From assembly GCF_010365805.1 (NCBI RefSeq), contig NZ_CP048386.1, forward strand, positions 558,001-622,000: DNA of 64,000 bases, in the 5' to 3' direction. This DNA comes from Spiroplasma sp. BIUS-1. Lineage in GTDB: Bacteria > Bacillota_I > Bacilli_A > Mycoplasmatales > Mycoplasmataceae. Shown piece by piece: positions 54,194 through 64,000 of the stretch (position 1 is the stretch's first letter; every line of letters begins with the position of its first letter). The notes below the pieces were generated by a model. It ran no database searches, had not been told where the DNA came from, and was given only the letters and a program-made list of their open reading frames with translations. The position numbers and the translations under genes were made by a program.

Positions 54194-55342
54194 CTAAACA
54201 GTATCTTCTGATTCTTTTATTTTTTCTTGATTGTCTCTTTCTTCTAAGTATTGTTCAAAGTCATCTTCACCTTCAAACATATTTAAAACTACAGCTTTTA
54301 TTTCTTCTCTATCTTTTATTGTTCAAGTATATCTGATTGCTGCATTTAAAGACAACAGCCAGGGAACTAGCATAGTTAAATATAAATAGTAATATCACAT
54401 ATGCGCTTGTCAAGCAACATTTTGTACCATGTAAAGTCCATAAGTAATAAAACCAAATAAAAATGCTTGATTAATTCAATAAAATATTAAGCTTCAACTA
54501 TTGTATGGTACTACATATGCAGATAAAAAGATAATATATCCAGCAACAAGTATTACATATTTAGCTGAATTAAATTGAGTTGAAGCAAATATATCCATTA
54601 GATGAAAGATACTTGCACATAAAATTAAGAATCAACCTGTTGTTATCATTAATTTTCTTGCTTTAATTTCTCCTGGAGTTACTCAAGTTTTAAAGATAAA
54701 TCCATTTTCTCTATCTTCTGTTTTTCTATAACGTTCAACTCTTATTCATTCTCTATTTCACATGTTTATGTCATAAAAAATAGATTTTAATGGAAAATAT
54801 GACATTAAAGCAATAAAAATAGCTATAATTCATATTCATTGGGTTCTTAGTGCTTCTAACATTTCTCCAAGGTTTTGAAATTTATGTAAAAGTCCAACTC
54901 AATCTAAAACAAACAAGAAACTTCCATATAAAAGAGCTTCTGCTATATATAAAGTGTTAAATATAGCAGTAAAAATTGTCGTTCCCCTGGACATTGTCAT
55001 GTTTAACATAACAATCAAAACAGCTGACATTATAAATAAGTGATATATTTGAATACTCATAAATGTATTTAAAACATTCATTTGATCTTTATATAATCAA
55101 AGATCTTCAGGTTTAATTGCACTTGCTGGGTTATTCATATGATTTTGAACTATTATTCTTGCATAAAAGAAAAAGGCAATTCAAATTGCTTGTATCGGCA
55201 TAGTATAAACAACTTTACAACAACTTCTAAGTCTAGCTAAAAAATCACCTTCAGAAACCATTTTTACATGCTTTGACTTTAGAAATCTTCTTGTAAACAT
55301 TTCACCAAGTTTTCCTCTAACAAGTAAGTTAGTTTTTTTCAT
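54194..55342 (-). CDS. Polytopic membrane protein, 382 residues
   Basis: Not recognised. About eight hydrophobic segments, many Trp and Tyr residues (most encoded by TGA for Trp), a basic N-terminus and an acidic C-terminal tail with Glu-rich helix. Co-directional with its neighbour at 55376 (33-base gap) and era. It sits between cdd and era, a place where most Firmicutes have no gene. Ribosome-binding site AAAGGTGG. Confidence 0.7.
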
Positions 55343-55375
55343 ATTTTCACCACCTTTTCATAATTCTTTTAAATA

Positions 55376-56047
55376 TTAAACAAAGAAAATGTTTAATAAA
55401 ATCAACATAAATCCAACTATTGGAGCTCCACAAGATATTCAATAGATTAGTTTATAATCTTTTCAAACCTTTTCTTTTTTAGTTAGGTTTATTTGTCTAA
55501 CTTCGTCATTGATTACAGTTTTTACTTTTGTAAATTCAAGATACTTTGTTAAAACAGATATTCCTGCTGCACAGAAAAACAACACTCAAATAGAAGCAAT
55601 TCCACTATCTGGCTTCATACTTTGCATATCAAATAATCAATAAGCAATATCTCCATATGATCCACCAACAATGACAAGTAATGTAATTATTCAAACCCAA
55701 GTATGTAATCATGCTTTTTTTCTTATAGTTGAGTGAATGTGTCTTTTTGCAAAAAGTTCATTGAAATATCAAACAACTTCTCTTGAGTTATATTCCATAG
55801 CACCTCTAAAAATAGTTTTTGCATAATCAACATCCATATAAAGCCTTCTTTTATCAACTCCAGTTAATTTAGAAAGTTTTAAGTCATATTTTAATTTTTC
55901 AAATAGCTTTTCTCCATCAACTCTTGTGTGAAGTCTTTGGTTTAAAATCTTTCTTTGAATACTAGAAAAAATTAAAGGAGAGAGAATTATAATTGCAAGT
56001 CCAACTGCAGAAAGAACATCAGTTACAATTGTTTCTAATTTAATCAT
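55376..56047 (-). CDS. Polytopic membrane protein, 223 residues
   Basis: Not recognised. Four hydrophobic segments (about residues 10-30, 113-135, 145-168 and 195-220), with a cytoplasmic loop between the first and second that is rich in Lys and Asp. The start at 56047 follows AGGAGAAG. Pairs with the 382-residue protein downstream as a probable two-protein membrane unit. Confidence 0.7.
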
Positions 56048-56082
56048 CGTTTCTCTTCTCCTCTTACTGTATAAAATTATAT

Positions 56083-56107
56083 AAAAAAACTAGGTAAAAA
56101 CCTAGTT
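56083..56107 (-). terminator. Rho-independent terminator
   Basis: AACTAGG/CCTAGTT stem with T run on the minus strand, after the 56111 gene. Confidence 0.75.
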
Positions 56108-56110
56108 ATC

Positions 56111-56836
56111 TTAAACATAATTTTTTTCAATGTGTTCCAAATATTCTTTTGAAACTCTAATTCAGTGATTAGTTATATAATTGAAGTTTTCTCCCTTAAT
56201 TCATGAATCTTTTTGTGTCATTATAATTTCCCCATATAACAAGTTAGTTGCAGGGAAAGTTTCTAACATCTCTTGATATCTTTCCACAAAAGAAATAATT
56301 GGTGAGAAACCTTTTAAAATTAAAGTTAACTGAATGTAGAATCAAGAAACTAATTGAGTATTTTTACCAAAAGTTCCTTTAATGTTATTTGAATTAATAA
56401 ATATTGATAGTTCATGTATTAATTCTTCCAAATTATTAATATTCTTTACAGCATTAAAGATTTGAGTAAATTCAGTGTAAACATCATTATTACAACTTGT
56501 ATTTGAAAATAAATCATAAAGACTAGCATCAGGATTTAAAATAAGATACAACTGTTTAAATTCTTCTACAGTAAAATCAGGAAAATCTATATTTTCATTT
56601 TCCATTTGTTCCCCTTTTTCTAATGCCATTCTTCTTATTTCAAGTCAAGCATCAACGAGCATTTGAACATGCTTGTGGGGTGGTTCTACTTCGTTTTCTT
56701 TATTCAATATTGCTGATTCCAACATCGAAGCAACCACTTCTACAGAACAATCTCCACCCATTAATTTAAAACAGTTGAACGTATGATCTGCTCCAGCAGC
56801 TATTCAAAATTTATCGTTTTTATATAATTTGTTCAT
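56111..56836 (-). CDS. Hypothetical protein, 241 residues (paralogue of 56856)
   Basis: Not recognised. Mostly helical, no signal or membrane segment. The N-terminus (NDKFWIAAGADHTF) and a central helix (VDAWLEIRRM) match the neighbouring gene, so the two form a paralogous pair. Starts 19 bases after it. Between cdd and era, where it interrupts the conserved cluster. Confidence 0.7.
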
Positions 56837-56855
56837 CTTTTTTACCCTTTTCTCT

Positions 56856-57578
56856 TTAGACATTTAAATATTTTTCTTTTTCATGAATTGAAAATTGTTC
56901 AATTTTATCTTTAAACATTGATACAATTTTTCTAAAATCTTTGCTAAGAGCGAAGTTTTTTGAACTATTTTGGTTTGCAAAACTAATTGTTTTTGCATGC
57001 AATTTTTTAATTTCTTCTTGTTCATGTAAATCTTCAAAAACAGCTAGACCAAATCCTCTTGAGATCATTACACTTTCAACCATTCAGAAGAAATATCTAA
57101 ACGTACGTTCTCCTAAATAATTATTAATAGTAAAATCATAAACTGCTGCTAGCAAGTATTCTACAAGAGAATCAAAAGTTTCTACAGTAGACATCTTACT
57201 AACTATTTTCTCCAACTTAGATAGAAATTCTTGACTTTGTTCTGTTTCACCTTCAAAAAGTTTTAAATACTCATTTGACCCAATTAAACACATATAAAGT
57301 TTCTTATAAAGATCAATTATTAAAAAACTAACTCTTTTTTCATGTTTTTTTTCATAATCTTTTACTTGTAAAACAATTTCTCTGATTACACTTCAAGCTT
57401 TTATTAAATTAATAACTATTGGTTCAAAGCTTGAAGCAATTTCTTCATCTAAGTATTCTTCTTCTGCAATTAATTCATAAATTTCATCTTTTGATGAAGG
57501 AACCCCGATTAATTCCAAATAAGTTGAAACAAAATCAGCACCTTTTTCGCTTCAAAAATCGTTGTTAGCATAAAACAT
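56856..57578 (-). CDS. Hypothetical protein, 240 residues (paralogue of 56111)
   Basis: Not recognised. Shares the N-terminal NNDFWSEKGADF motif, and the IKAWSVIREI helix, with the 56111 gene. Helical, soluble. The start at 57578 follows GGAGGGTAA, and the gene lies 29 bases after cdd. Function unknown; it may be a host- or plasmid-derived insertion into the cdd-era gap. Confidence 0.7.
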
Positions 57579-57607
57579 TAAAATTACCCTCCAATTTTTC
57601 TGTTTTT

Positions 57608-58012
57608 CTATATATTCTTGCTTGTAAATGCATAAGGTAAGAAATCCTTTACCTCAAACGAACCAAGAAATTCATTTTTATTATAAACCCAAAGAGCTTG
57701 ATTATCTAATAATAATTCAAAAAGAGTTTGTCTGCATGTTCCACAAGGAGATCCAAATCCTTCTGAATCAGTATAAAGAGCAACTAACTCTACATCATCT
57801 TTATTGTAACCTTGAGCTATCATTTGTGGCAATGCACTTCTTTCGGCACAAATTGTTGGGTTATATGCTGCATTTTCAACATTAACTCCTTTAATTTTAT
57901 TACCATCTTTTAAATAAACGATACAAGATACTCTAAAGTTTGAGTATGGAGCATAAGCTCTTTCTCTAAGTTCTTTTAAATCGTTATAAACTTCATTTTT
58001 GTCAAATTTCAT
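57608..58012 (-). CDS. cdd: Cytidine deaminase
   Basis: A 134-residue zinc deaminase converting cytidine and deoxycytidine to uridine forms for pyrimidine salvage. Seen: NVENAAYNPTICAERSA with the catalytic Glu (residues about 43-59) and the zinc ligands in PCGTCRQ near 89-95. Placed between dgkA and the paralogous pair, 12 bases after dgkA. Confidence 0.95.
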   Translation of the reverse strand: MKFDKNEVYNDLKELRERAYAPYSNFRVSCIVYLKDGNKIKGVNVENAAYNPTICAERSALPQMIAQGYNKDDVELVALYTDSEGFGSPCGTCRQTLFELLLDNQALWVYNKNEFLGSFEVKDFLPYAFTSKNI

Positions 58013-58024
58013 TTTGTTTTTTTC

Positions 58025-58435
58025 CTATCCAAATAAGTTTCCTATAGTTTCAATTAATTTTGGCAAATAAATTAAGAAACCAATAACAACAGATAACAGC
58101 GCATTAATGATACTTGCAGCTGCACAAATATCTTTAATTTTTTTAGCTTGAATATTGTATTCAAAACTAAGTAAGTCAACAAAGTTTTCAATTGAAGTAT
58201 TTACAAATTCAAATCCAGTAAGAACCCCGATTGTAAGAACTACAATTGATCACTCAATTGTTGATAGGTTTATTCAAATACCTAGACCAATTGCAAAAAT
58301 AACTGCAATTAGATAAACAATTAAAGTAGATTCCTCTTTGAAAGCAGTGTAAATACCCCTTGCAGCATTTGCAAATTTGTTCTTAACTCTTGTACCAACT
58401 TTTGACTTCTTTTTAATGTCATTTTTCTTTGCCAT
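58025..58435 (-). CDS. dgkA: Diacylglycerol/undecaprenol kinase family protein
   Basis: A 136-residue membrane kinase. Seen: three hydrophobic helices (about residues 37-55, 60-80 and 110-130), a basic N-terminus and the family blocks GFEFVNTSIENFVD and AKDICAAA-type (here KKIKDICAAASI). Mollicutes lack peptidoglycan, so diacylglycerol is the more likely substrate than undecaprenol. It has its own promoter at 58463-58492. Confidence 0.9.
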
Positions 58436-58462
58436 ATTTTACACCTTTTTTTCTGCTCTCTT

Positions 58463-58492
58463 ATTATACTTTAATTAGGTTTTAATTTGCAA
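58463..58492 (-). promoter_or_regulatory. Promoter of dgkA-cdd
   Basis: On the minus strand: -35 TTGCAA (58487-58492), an 18-base spacer and -10 TATAAT (58463-58468), about 28 bases before the dgkA start. Confidence 0.6.
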
Positions 58493-58496
58493 GATA

Positions 58497-58521
58497 TAAA
58501 AAAACACCTTAATAAGGCATT
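58497..58521 (-). terminator. Terminator after ybeY
   Basis: CCTTATTAAGG core hairpin with T run on the minus strand; the ybeY stop lies inside. Confidence 0.7.
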
Positions 58522-58982
58522 ATGTATTTAATATTTTGCTTGTCTAAAATTTTGTCAGTTAAATCAAACATTTCTTTAGCTTCAAGTTCATTTGTTTCAT
58601 GATCATATCCCAATATATGAAGTAAACCATGTATAAACAATCAAGCCATTTCTTCTTTTATGTCATGGTTGTATTTAGCAGCTTTGTTTTTAGCTTCGCT
58701 AAAAGTTATAAAAATATCACCAATTTCTTTAAATTCCAATTGATCATAGATTCCAAAGTCATCATCTATAGGAAAAGATATAACATCTCCAACATAATCT
58801 TTTTTTCTATATTCATTGTTTATTTCTCTTGATTTAACTTCATCAATAAAATTTACCGATAAACTTAAAGTTTTTCCTATTTCAAGAACTTCTTTTGCAG
58901 ATGTCAAAAGCTTTGAAAACAATATTTCATACTCTTTTAAATCTTCTTTTGTTTCGTAATTAAATTCTAAAGAATCTTTCAT
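58509..58982 (-). CDS. ybeY: Endoribonuclease YbeY
   Basis: A 157-residue metal-dependent endoribonuclease for 16S rRNA 3'-end processing and ribosome quality control. Seen: the zinc-binding HGLLHILGYDH motif at about residues 118-128 and the family block YRKKDYVGDVISFP at about 58-71. It starts 17 bases after the 59000 gene with GGAGAAA, so it may also be read from the ABC exporter transcript. Confidence 0.93.
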
Positions 58983-58999
58983 TTATTTCTCCTAATATC

Positions 59000-59377
59000 T
59001 TAGAAAATATTTGATAGCAAGTAAGATAACAACGATATCTTTTGTGCATATATCAAAACATTGTTTGTTGGGTACTTAATACTTCCAATATTGCTTATAT
59101 TAATTCTTATTAAAGAATTGCTATACTCCAACTTAGAAGAATCAACTAACATATTTCCTTGATTTGTTTCTAAAATTATATAATCAATTAAACTTATATT
59201 CAAACTTTTACCACTTAATAAATATAAATCAACATTAATATTTCCATTATCATCAATATATTCTTGAAATAAAACAGATCCTGAAAAAACTTGTTGTTTT
59301 TTTATTAAACTAAGTAGTACAAGTGAAAGTAAGATGCAGAAAAGTATTATATATAGTGTTCTAACTTCTTTTTTCAT
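59000..59377 (-). CDS. Single-pass membrane protein next to the peptidase ABC exporter
   Basis: A 125-residue protein with one N-terminal membrane helix (about residues 7-27) and a beta-rich outer part. Its start overlaps the stop of the exporter by one base, so the two are tightly coupled. By position it could be a membrane-fusion-like accessory subunit of the exporter, but its sequence is not recognised as HlyD. Confidence 0.7.
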   Translation of the reverse strand: MKKEVRTLYIILFCILLSLVLLSLIKKQQVFSGSVLFQEYIDDNGNINVDLYLLSGKSLNISLIDYIILETNQGNMLVDSSKLEYSNSLIRINISNIGSIKYPTNNVLIYAQKISLLSYLLSNIF

Positions 59378-61404
59378 TAAACAACCTCTACTCTCTTTTC
59401 AAAAAAGTTACAATAAGCCATATCGTGATCGCACATAATTATTAGACTGTCTTTTTTGTATTCAACAAAAGTTTTAAATAAATAATATGCTGTGTGTTTA
59501 TCTACATTACTTAAAGGTTCATCAATCAAGTAAACATCTTTTTGAGTAAAGAATAAACTTATAAAATTTATTATTTGTCTTTGTCCTTTACTTAGGTTAT
59601 AACCATTGTCATGAATTTTTTTATCTAAAGCAATGTTATTTCTTTCTAAAACTTCATTTAAGCGAAGTTCTTCAAAGACATTAAAATCTACTTCATTTTT
59701 AAATTGTTGAATATTTTGTCAAACAGTTCCATCAAATAAATAGTCATACTGTCCTAAGTAAATTATTTTTTTAGAGTAGGAATCATTTTCAATATTTTTC
59801 AACTCAATATTATCTATTAAGATTTCACCTTCATAATTTTTAAAGTGCCCTGATAATATTTTTAACAAAGTTGTTTTTCCACTTCCACTCTTTCCATGAA
59901 CAAATGTATTTTGATCAAAAACAAAATTAAAATTATTTAAAAGACAGTTATCACTTTTATATTTATACAAACTATTTACTTCTATACTTTTTATTGTATT
60001 TATTTTTTCTAAATTATCTTCTAGTTTATTTGATTCAAAAACAAAACTTAAAGACTTGCTCGCTATTATTATTTCTTGAATGTTTAAAATATATCCAGTT
60101 ACATTATTAAAAAATATATTTATATAGCTACTAATCGAAGTATAAAAAAGTAAATCAGCAAAAGTAAAACTACCTTTATTAATATGTGTTACTGAAACAT
60201 AAAATATTAAGTAAAAAAATAATTTGTTAACAACAGTTAACATAACTTCAGAACTGTTATTAAGATTAAATATTTTTTTATTGACATCAAAAGTTTCATT
60301 GTAGTTTTTGTTATTAACCCTATTAATTTCAGTTTCAATGTTCTTATATTTTATTTCTTCATATGCTTCTAAAATTTGTCTGTAGTTTAGAGAAAAGTCT
60401 ATTAGCTTTCTTTCTTTTTTTATTTTAAATTCCTTTATTAAATAAAAAATTACTACAGACATACATATAGAAATAAGATTCTGGATTAAAACTAAAGTTA
60501 GTATGAACGGTGATATTAAAAGTAAAAATATTGAGAACATAAAGAATAAAGTAAATCCTAAAGGCAAGTTAATTATAGAATCTGTTATAAACTCTGAAAC
60601 TATGTTTATGTGAGAAAGTTTTTTTGTTCACTCCTCTTTTGAATTAGTGTTAAATTTCTCTATAGTTAAACTTAATAACTTTTCTTTGTAAAAATGAAAT
60701 ATATTTTTACTTATCTTGTTTTTTATTTTGTATATTATTTTGTTTATATAATAAGAAGAAAAAATTTGTACAAAAAATATAAAAATATATACATTAAAAA
60801 TTAGTTGCATATTTTTACTATCATTTAAATTTATATTTTCCATATATATTTTTATAAAGTTATTACTTATCAATATTAAGACATTTAATAAAATAGATAT
60901 TAAAAAAATTAAACCAACTTCAAGTTTAAAATTTTTAACAAAGTAAAACCAGTTATATAAATTTTTGTTTTTAAAATCTATTTTTTCTAACACTTTAGTT
61001 GTAGAAAGATATCCTTGATAAATTTTTTCAACTTCTTCAAACTTCAATCACTTTAAATCTTTTTCATTTGGATCAGCTATTAAAAACATATCTTTCTTTT
61101 TTTTATAAACTATTATAAAGTGCTCTAAATTATTTTTGTTAACAACATTCAAAACTATCGGGTTGCTTATATCTATTTGAACAAGTTCTTCAAAACTACA
61201 AGAATAAGACTCAAAGTTTATTTTGTATTTTTGCAAAACTTGTTCTATGTCATATAAGTTAAGCATTTCATCACCAAGATAATTTTCAAACTTAACTTCT
61301 TCAACTCCAAAATCTTTTTTGTGAAAATAATTTATTAACATAGTAGTTACAGCAATACCACAATCATTTAAAGATTGTTGCTGAGAAAATTTATATTCCA
61401 AATT
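59377..61404 (-). CDS. Peptidase-containing ABC exporter (C39 family, PCAT)
   Basis: A 675-residue exporter of the kind that trims a leader peptide and exports the product. Seen: an N-terminal C39 peptidase with Cys14 (NDCG), His94 and Asp110 in the expected order; a membrane domain (about 155-460); and an ATPase with Walker A GKSGSGKTT (504-512), signature LSKGQ (604-608) and Walker B YLIDEP (625-630). The start is taken as TTG at 61404 with GGTGAT upstream; GTG at 61413 is an alternative. Known: such exporters carry bacteriocins or signalling peptides with double-glycine leaders. No such small peptide gene was recognised nearby. Confidence 0.88.
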
Positions 61405-61433
61405 TATCACCACTATATTAATCGATATAAAAA

Positions 61434-61460
61434 TAAAAAAAAGTTAAACTAAAATTTAAC
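61434..61460 (-). terminator. Terminator after rimP
   Basis: GTTAAA/TTTAAC stem with T run on the minus strand, just downstream of the rimP stop. Confidence 0.65.
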
Positions 61461-61934
61461 TGCGAATCGAATGAATTCAATATCATCTCATTTTAATTTA
61501 ACTTTTTTTGGTCTACCTTTAATAAAGAAACTAAATGTAAATTCTTCTCCATTAACTTCATTTAATGTTGCTGAAAACTCATTAAAAGTTTCAATAGGTT
61601 CTTTTACTTTTAATAGAAAGTAACTACCTTTATTATTTTGTAAAATCTCTTTTGATTTAACAGCTCTTTCAGCACCAGCACTTGCAACTTCCAAGATAAA
61701 TGGATCATTAAGTTCTTTTATACTGTCTAGTAACTCAGAGATATTTTCATTTGCTTTTATCAATAAATCAAAATCCATATTTTTCTTTGTAACATCTTTA
61801 TTTTCTACAAGAACTTGTAATACAGTTGATTCAAAATCATTAACTATATTTAATTCATAAAGTAGAAAATCGCAATCTAACAACACTTCTTTTATATTAT
61901 CTATATATTTACTCTTTACAATTTCTAATGACAT
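61449..61934 (-). CDS. rimP: Ribosome maturation factor RimP
   Basis: A 161-residue RimP, which helps assemble the 30S subunit. Seen: the N-terminal alpha/beta domain with VASAGAERAV near residues 82-91 (usual: SSPGLDRP-type), and a C-terminal SH3-like part with GRPKKVKLKW. Downstream of polC, as in Bacillus, but the next gene is not nusA: a terminator and the exporter follow. The TGA at 61488 is Trp. Confidence 0.85.
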
Positions 61935-62007
61935 GTTTACCTCTTTTATAGAATAATTTTATATGATTTTATGTAAATAAAATAAAAAAAGACAATGATT
62001 TTTCATT

Positions 62008-64000
62008 TTAAAAATTAAATGAAAGTTGTTCATCATCTTTTAAGTTGTCTGTAATCTTTAATTTAGCAAAGATTTCAATTTGAGTTTGTGTAACTTGAGT
62101 TCTTTGTTTTAAATCAGCTACACTTGTTATTTGTCTATCTTGACGAGCATTAACAATTGATTTTGCCACCGCATCTCCAAGTGAATCAATAACATTAAAT
62201 GGTGGGATTAATATTTTTTTATCATTTTCTTCAAGGAGAACAAATCTACTTCCCTCACTTAAGTTAAAGTCAATATTTCTAATTTCAATTCCTCTTGCAA
62301 ACATTTCTAATAAAACTTCATAAACTGTAATAAGAGCATTTTCTTTTGCAGTTACTGGTATTTTATTGTTTTGTCTATATTTAATATCATCAATTGCTGC
62401 TTTTACAGCTTCTTTTCCTTTTAAAGCTGTTTCTAAATCGAAGAAATCAGCTCTTGTTGAAAATCAAACTGCATAATATTCTGATGGATAATAAATTTTA
62501 TACCAAGCAACTCTATATGCCATTAAAACATAAGCAGTGGCATGAGCTTTAGGGAACATATATTTAATTTTTAAACATGAATTAATATATCACTCAGGAA
62601 CATTGTGTTCTTTCATTAAAGCAATTCACTCTTTTGAAAGTCCTTTACCCTTTCTTACACTTTCCATAATATTGAAAGCACTTGAAGGATCTAATCCCAT
62701 AAACATCAAGTAAACCATAATGTCATCACGGCAACCAATAACTGATGAAATATTTGCAATTCCATCTTTAATTAATGATTGAGCATTTCCAACATAAACA
62801 TCAGTTCCATGACTTAATCCAGAAATTTGAACTAAGTCAGCAAATGTTTTTGGTTGTGTTTCTTTTAACATGTTTCTAACAAATTGAGTTCCAAATTCTG
62901 GAAGACCAATAGCTCCTGTTGTTTCTCCCAATATAGATTCTGATTCTATACCAAGAGCACTCAATTCTGAGAATAGCGAGTAAACAGCTTTATCATCTGT
63001 AGGAACTTTAATAGGATCAAAACCTGTTAGATCATACAACATTCTTAAAGCAGTTGGATCAACGTGACCTAGTATATCCATTTTTAATAAGTTATCATGA
63101 ATTGAGTGGAAATCAAAGTGAGTTGTTTTTCAATCACTTGTTTCATCATCTGCAGGATAGTTTACTGGAGTGAAGTCTTCAATGTCATATTCTTTTGGAA
63201 GAATAATAATTCCACCAGGGTGTTGCCCTGTTGTTCTTTTAACTCCAGTTGAAAGACCTGCCAGTCTTTCAACTTCTGCTTTTCTTATTAAATCTAAATT
63301 CATATTTTGTTTTTCAAAATATCCCATTGTAAATCCATAAGCAGTTTTTTCAGCAACAGTAGAAATTGTTCCAGCTCTAAATACATTGTTCTCTCCAAAA
63401 ATTTCTTTTGTAAAGTTATGAGCAACTGGTTGATATTCACCAGAGAAGTTTAAATCTATATCTGGAACTTTGTCTCCATCGAAACCTAAGAAAGTTTCGA
63501 ATGGAATATCATGTCCGTCACCAATTAATTTAGCATTACAGTTTGGACACATTTTTTCTGGTAAGTCATATCCACATTTAAATTCTTCTGGTGTGTCGAA
63601 ATCTGAAAACTTACACTCAACACATCTATAGTGAGCTTTAAGTGGATTAACTTCTGTAATTAAAGAAGTTGTAGCCACAAATGAACTTCCAACAGATCCA
63701 CGACTACCTACTAAGTAACCATCATCATTTGATTTTTTAACTAACAAGTGACTAATTCAATAAACTACTGCAAAACCATGTTTAATGATTGAAGCTAACT
63801 CTTTTTCTAAACGAGCTTTAACAATTTCGGGTAAATTATCTCCGTAAAGTGATTTTGCATTTTTATAACATTCATCTGTTAATAATTTATCTACATTTTC
63901 AATGTTAGGTGGATAAGAACCTGATTTAATTGGTGAGATATTTGCATCAATTAAATCAGCAATTGATTTTGGATTTTCAATAACAATTTCGTTTATTAAT
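62008..64000 (-). CDS. polC: DNA polymerase III alpha subunit, PolC type (partial, right edge)
   Basis: The C-terminal ~663 residues of the Gram-positive-type replicative polymerase. Seen: the RGSVGSS block, the zinc-binding pairs CVEC and CPNC (near coordinates 63535-63630), catalytic PDIDLNFSG, the TTGQHPGG segment, and a C-terminal fingers/duplex-binding part with [17 protein letters not shown]. Several Trp residues are TGA; one TGG is present. It runs off the right edge. A weak hairpin with T run (61984-62007) follows the stop. Confidence 0.95.

Overview
The window reads as a low-GC mollicute chromosome, most likely of the Spiroplasma/Entomoplasma/Mesoplasma group. Base composition is extremely AT-rich. 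Almost every real gene is only open if TGA is read as tryptophan; TGG is rare but present, for example in polC. Lipoproteins share a short signal peptide ending VVAC. The replicase is the Gram-positive PolC type, and the ybeY-dgkA-cdd-era-recO-glyS-dnaG-sigA order is a classic Firmicutes housekeeping cluster. All coordinates below use genetic code 4. No tRNA, rRNA, CRISPR array or insertion sequence was recognised.

Layout from left to right. 1-2.8 kb: a type III restriction-modification pair (mod, and res cut by the window edge). 3.0-6.2 kb: a lidless Hsp70-like protein with two tandem proteins carrying C-terminal J domains. 6.3-11.2 kb: a membrane protein, rmuC, small unknowns and a stand-alone alanyl-tRNA editing protein. 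11.4-12.7 kb: a Sau3AI/MutH-type endonuclease on the plus strand. 12.8-15.2 kb: two lipoproteins with a shared 5' cassette and a PQ-loop (SemiSWEET-like) membrane protein. 15.3-22.8 kb: a defence island made of an M.SssI-like cytosine methyltransferase, a HEPN-DUF262-DUF1524 protein and a small partner in one overlapping operon, followed by a PLD-helicase-DUF3427 protein. 22.8-32.6 kb: small membrane proteins, a ROK kinase, a methyltransferase, a C5-methyltransferase homologue lacking its catalytic cysteine, HAD phosphatases, mtnN, nadD-yqeK and a 33-residue cysteine-rich peptide. 32.6-33.0 kb: the only gene-free stretch over 300 bp, with several inverted repeats. 33.0-44.8 kb: surface proteins, including a five-gene lipoprotein/ABC-transporter/surface-protein operon. 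44.9-64 kb: ispH, then the housekeeping run trmK/nif3, sigA, dnaG, glyS, recO, era, cdd, dgkA and ybeY, a peptidase-containing ABC exporter, rimP and polC (cut by the right edge).

The most interesting signals are three. First, the 15.3-19.7 kb operon (methyltransferase, HEPN-DUF262-DUF1524, small protein) has an A18 homopolymer inside the apparent -35/-10 spacer, which predicts on/off switching; a T17 tract sits just upstream of the -10 of the large lipoprotein/ABC operon at 41.66 kb. Second, the C5-methyltransferase-like protein at 25.1-26.3 kb has Pro-Pro where the catalytic Pro-Cys should be. Third, the surface operon encodes two proteins sharing a small N-terminal domain, and the same repeat style recurs in the abundant-type lipoprotein at 12.8 kb. 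Function assignments rest on motifs read by eye; no database search was run.
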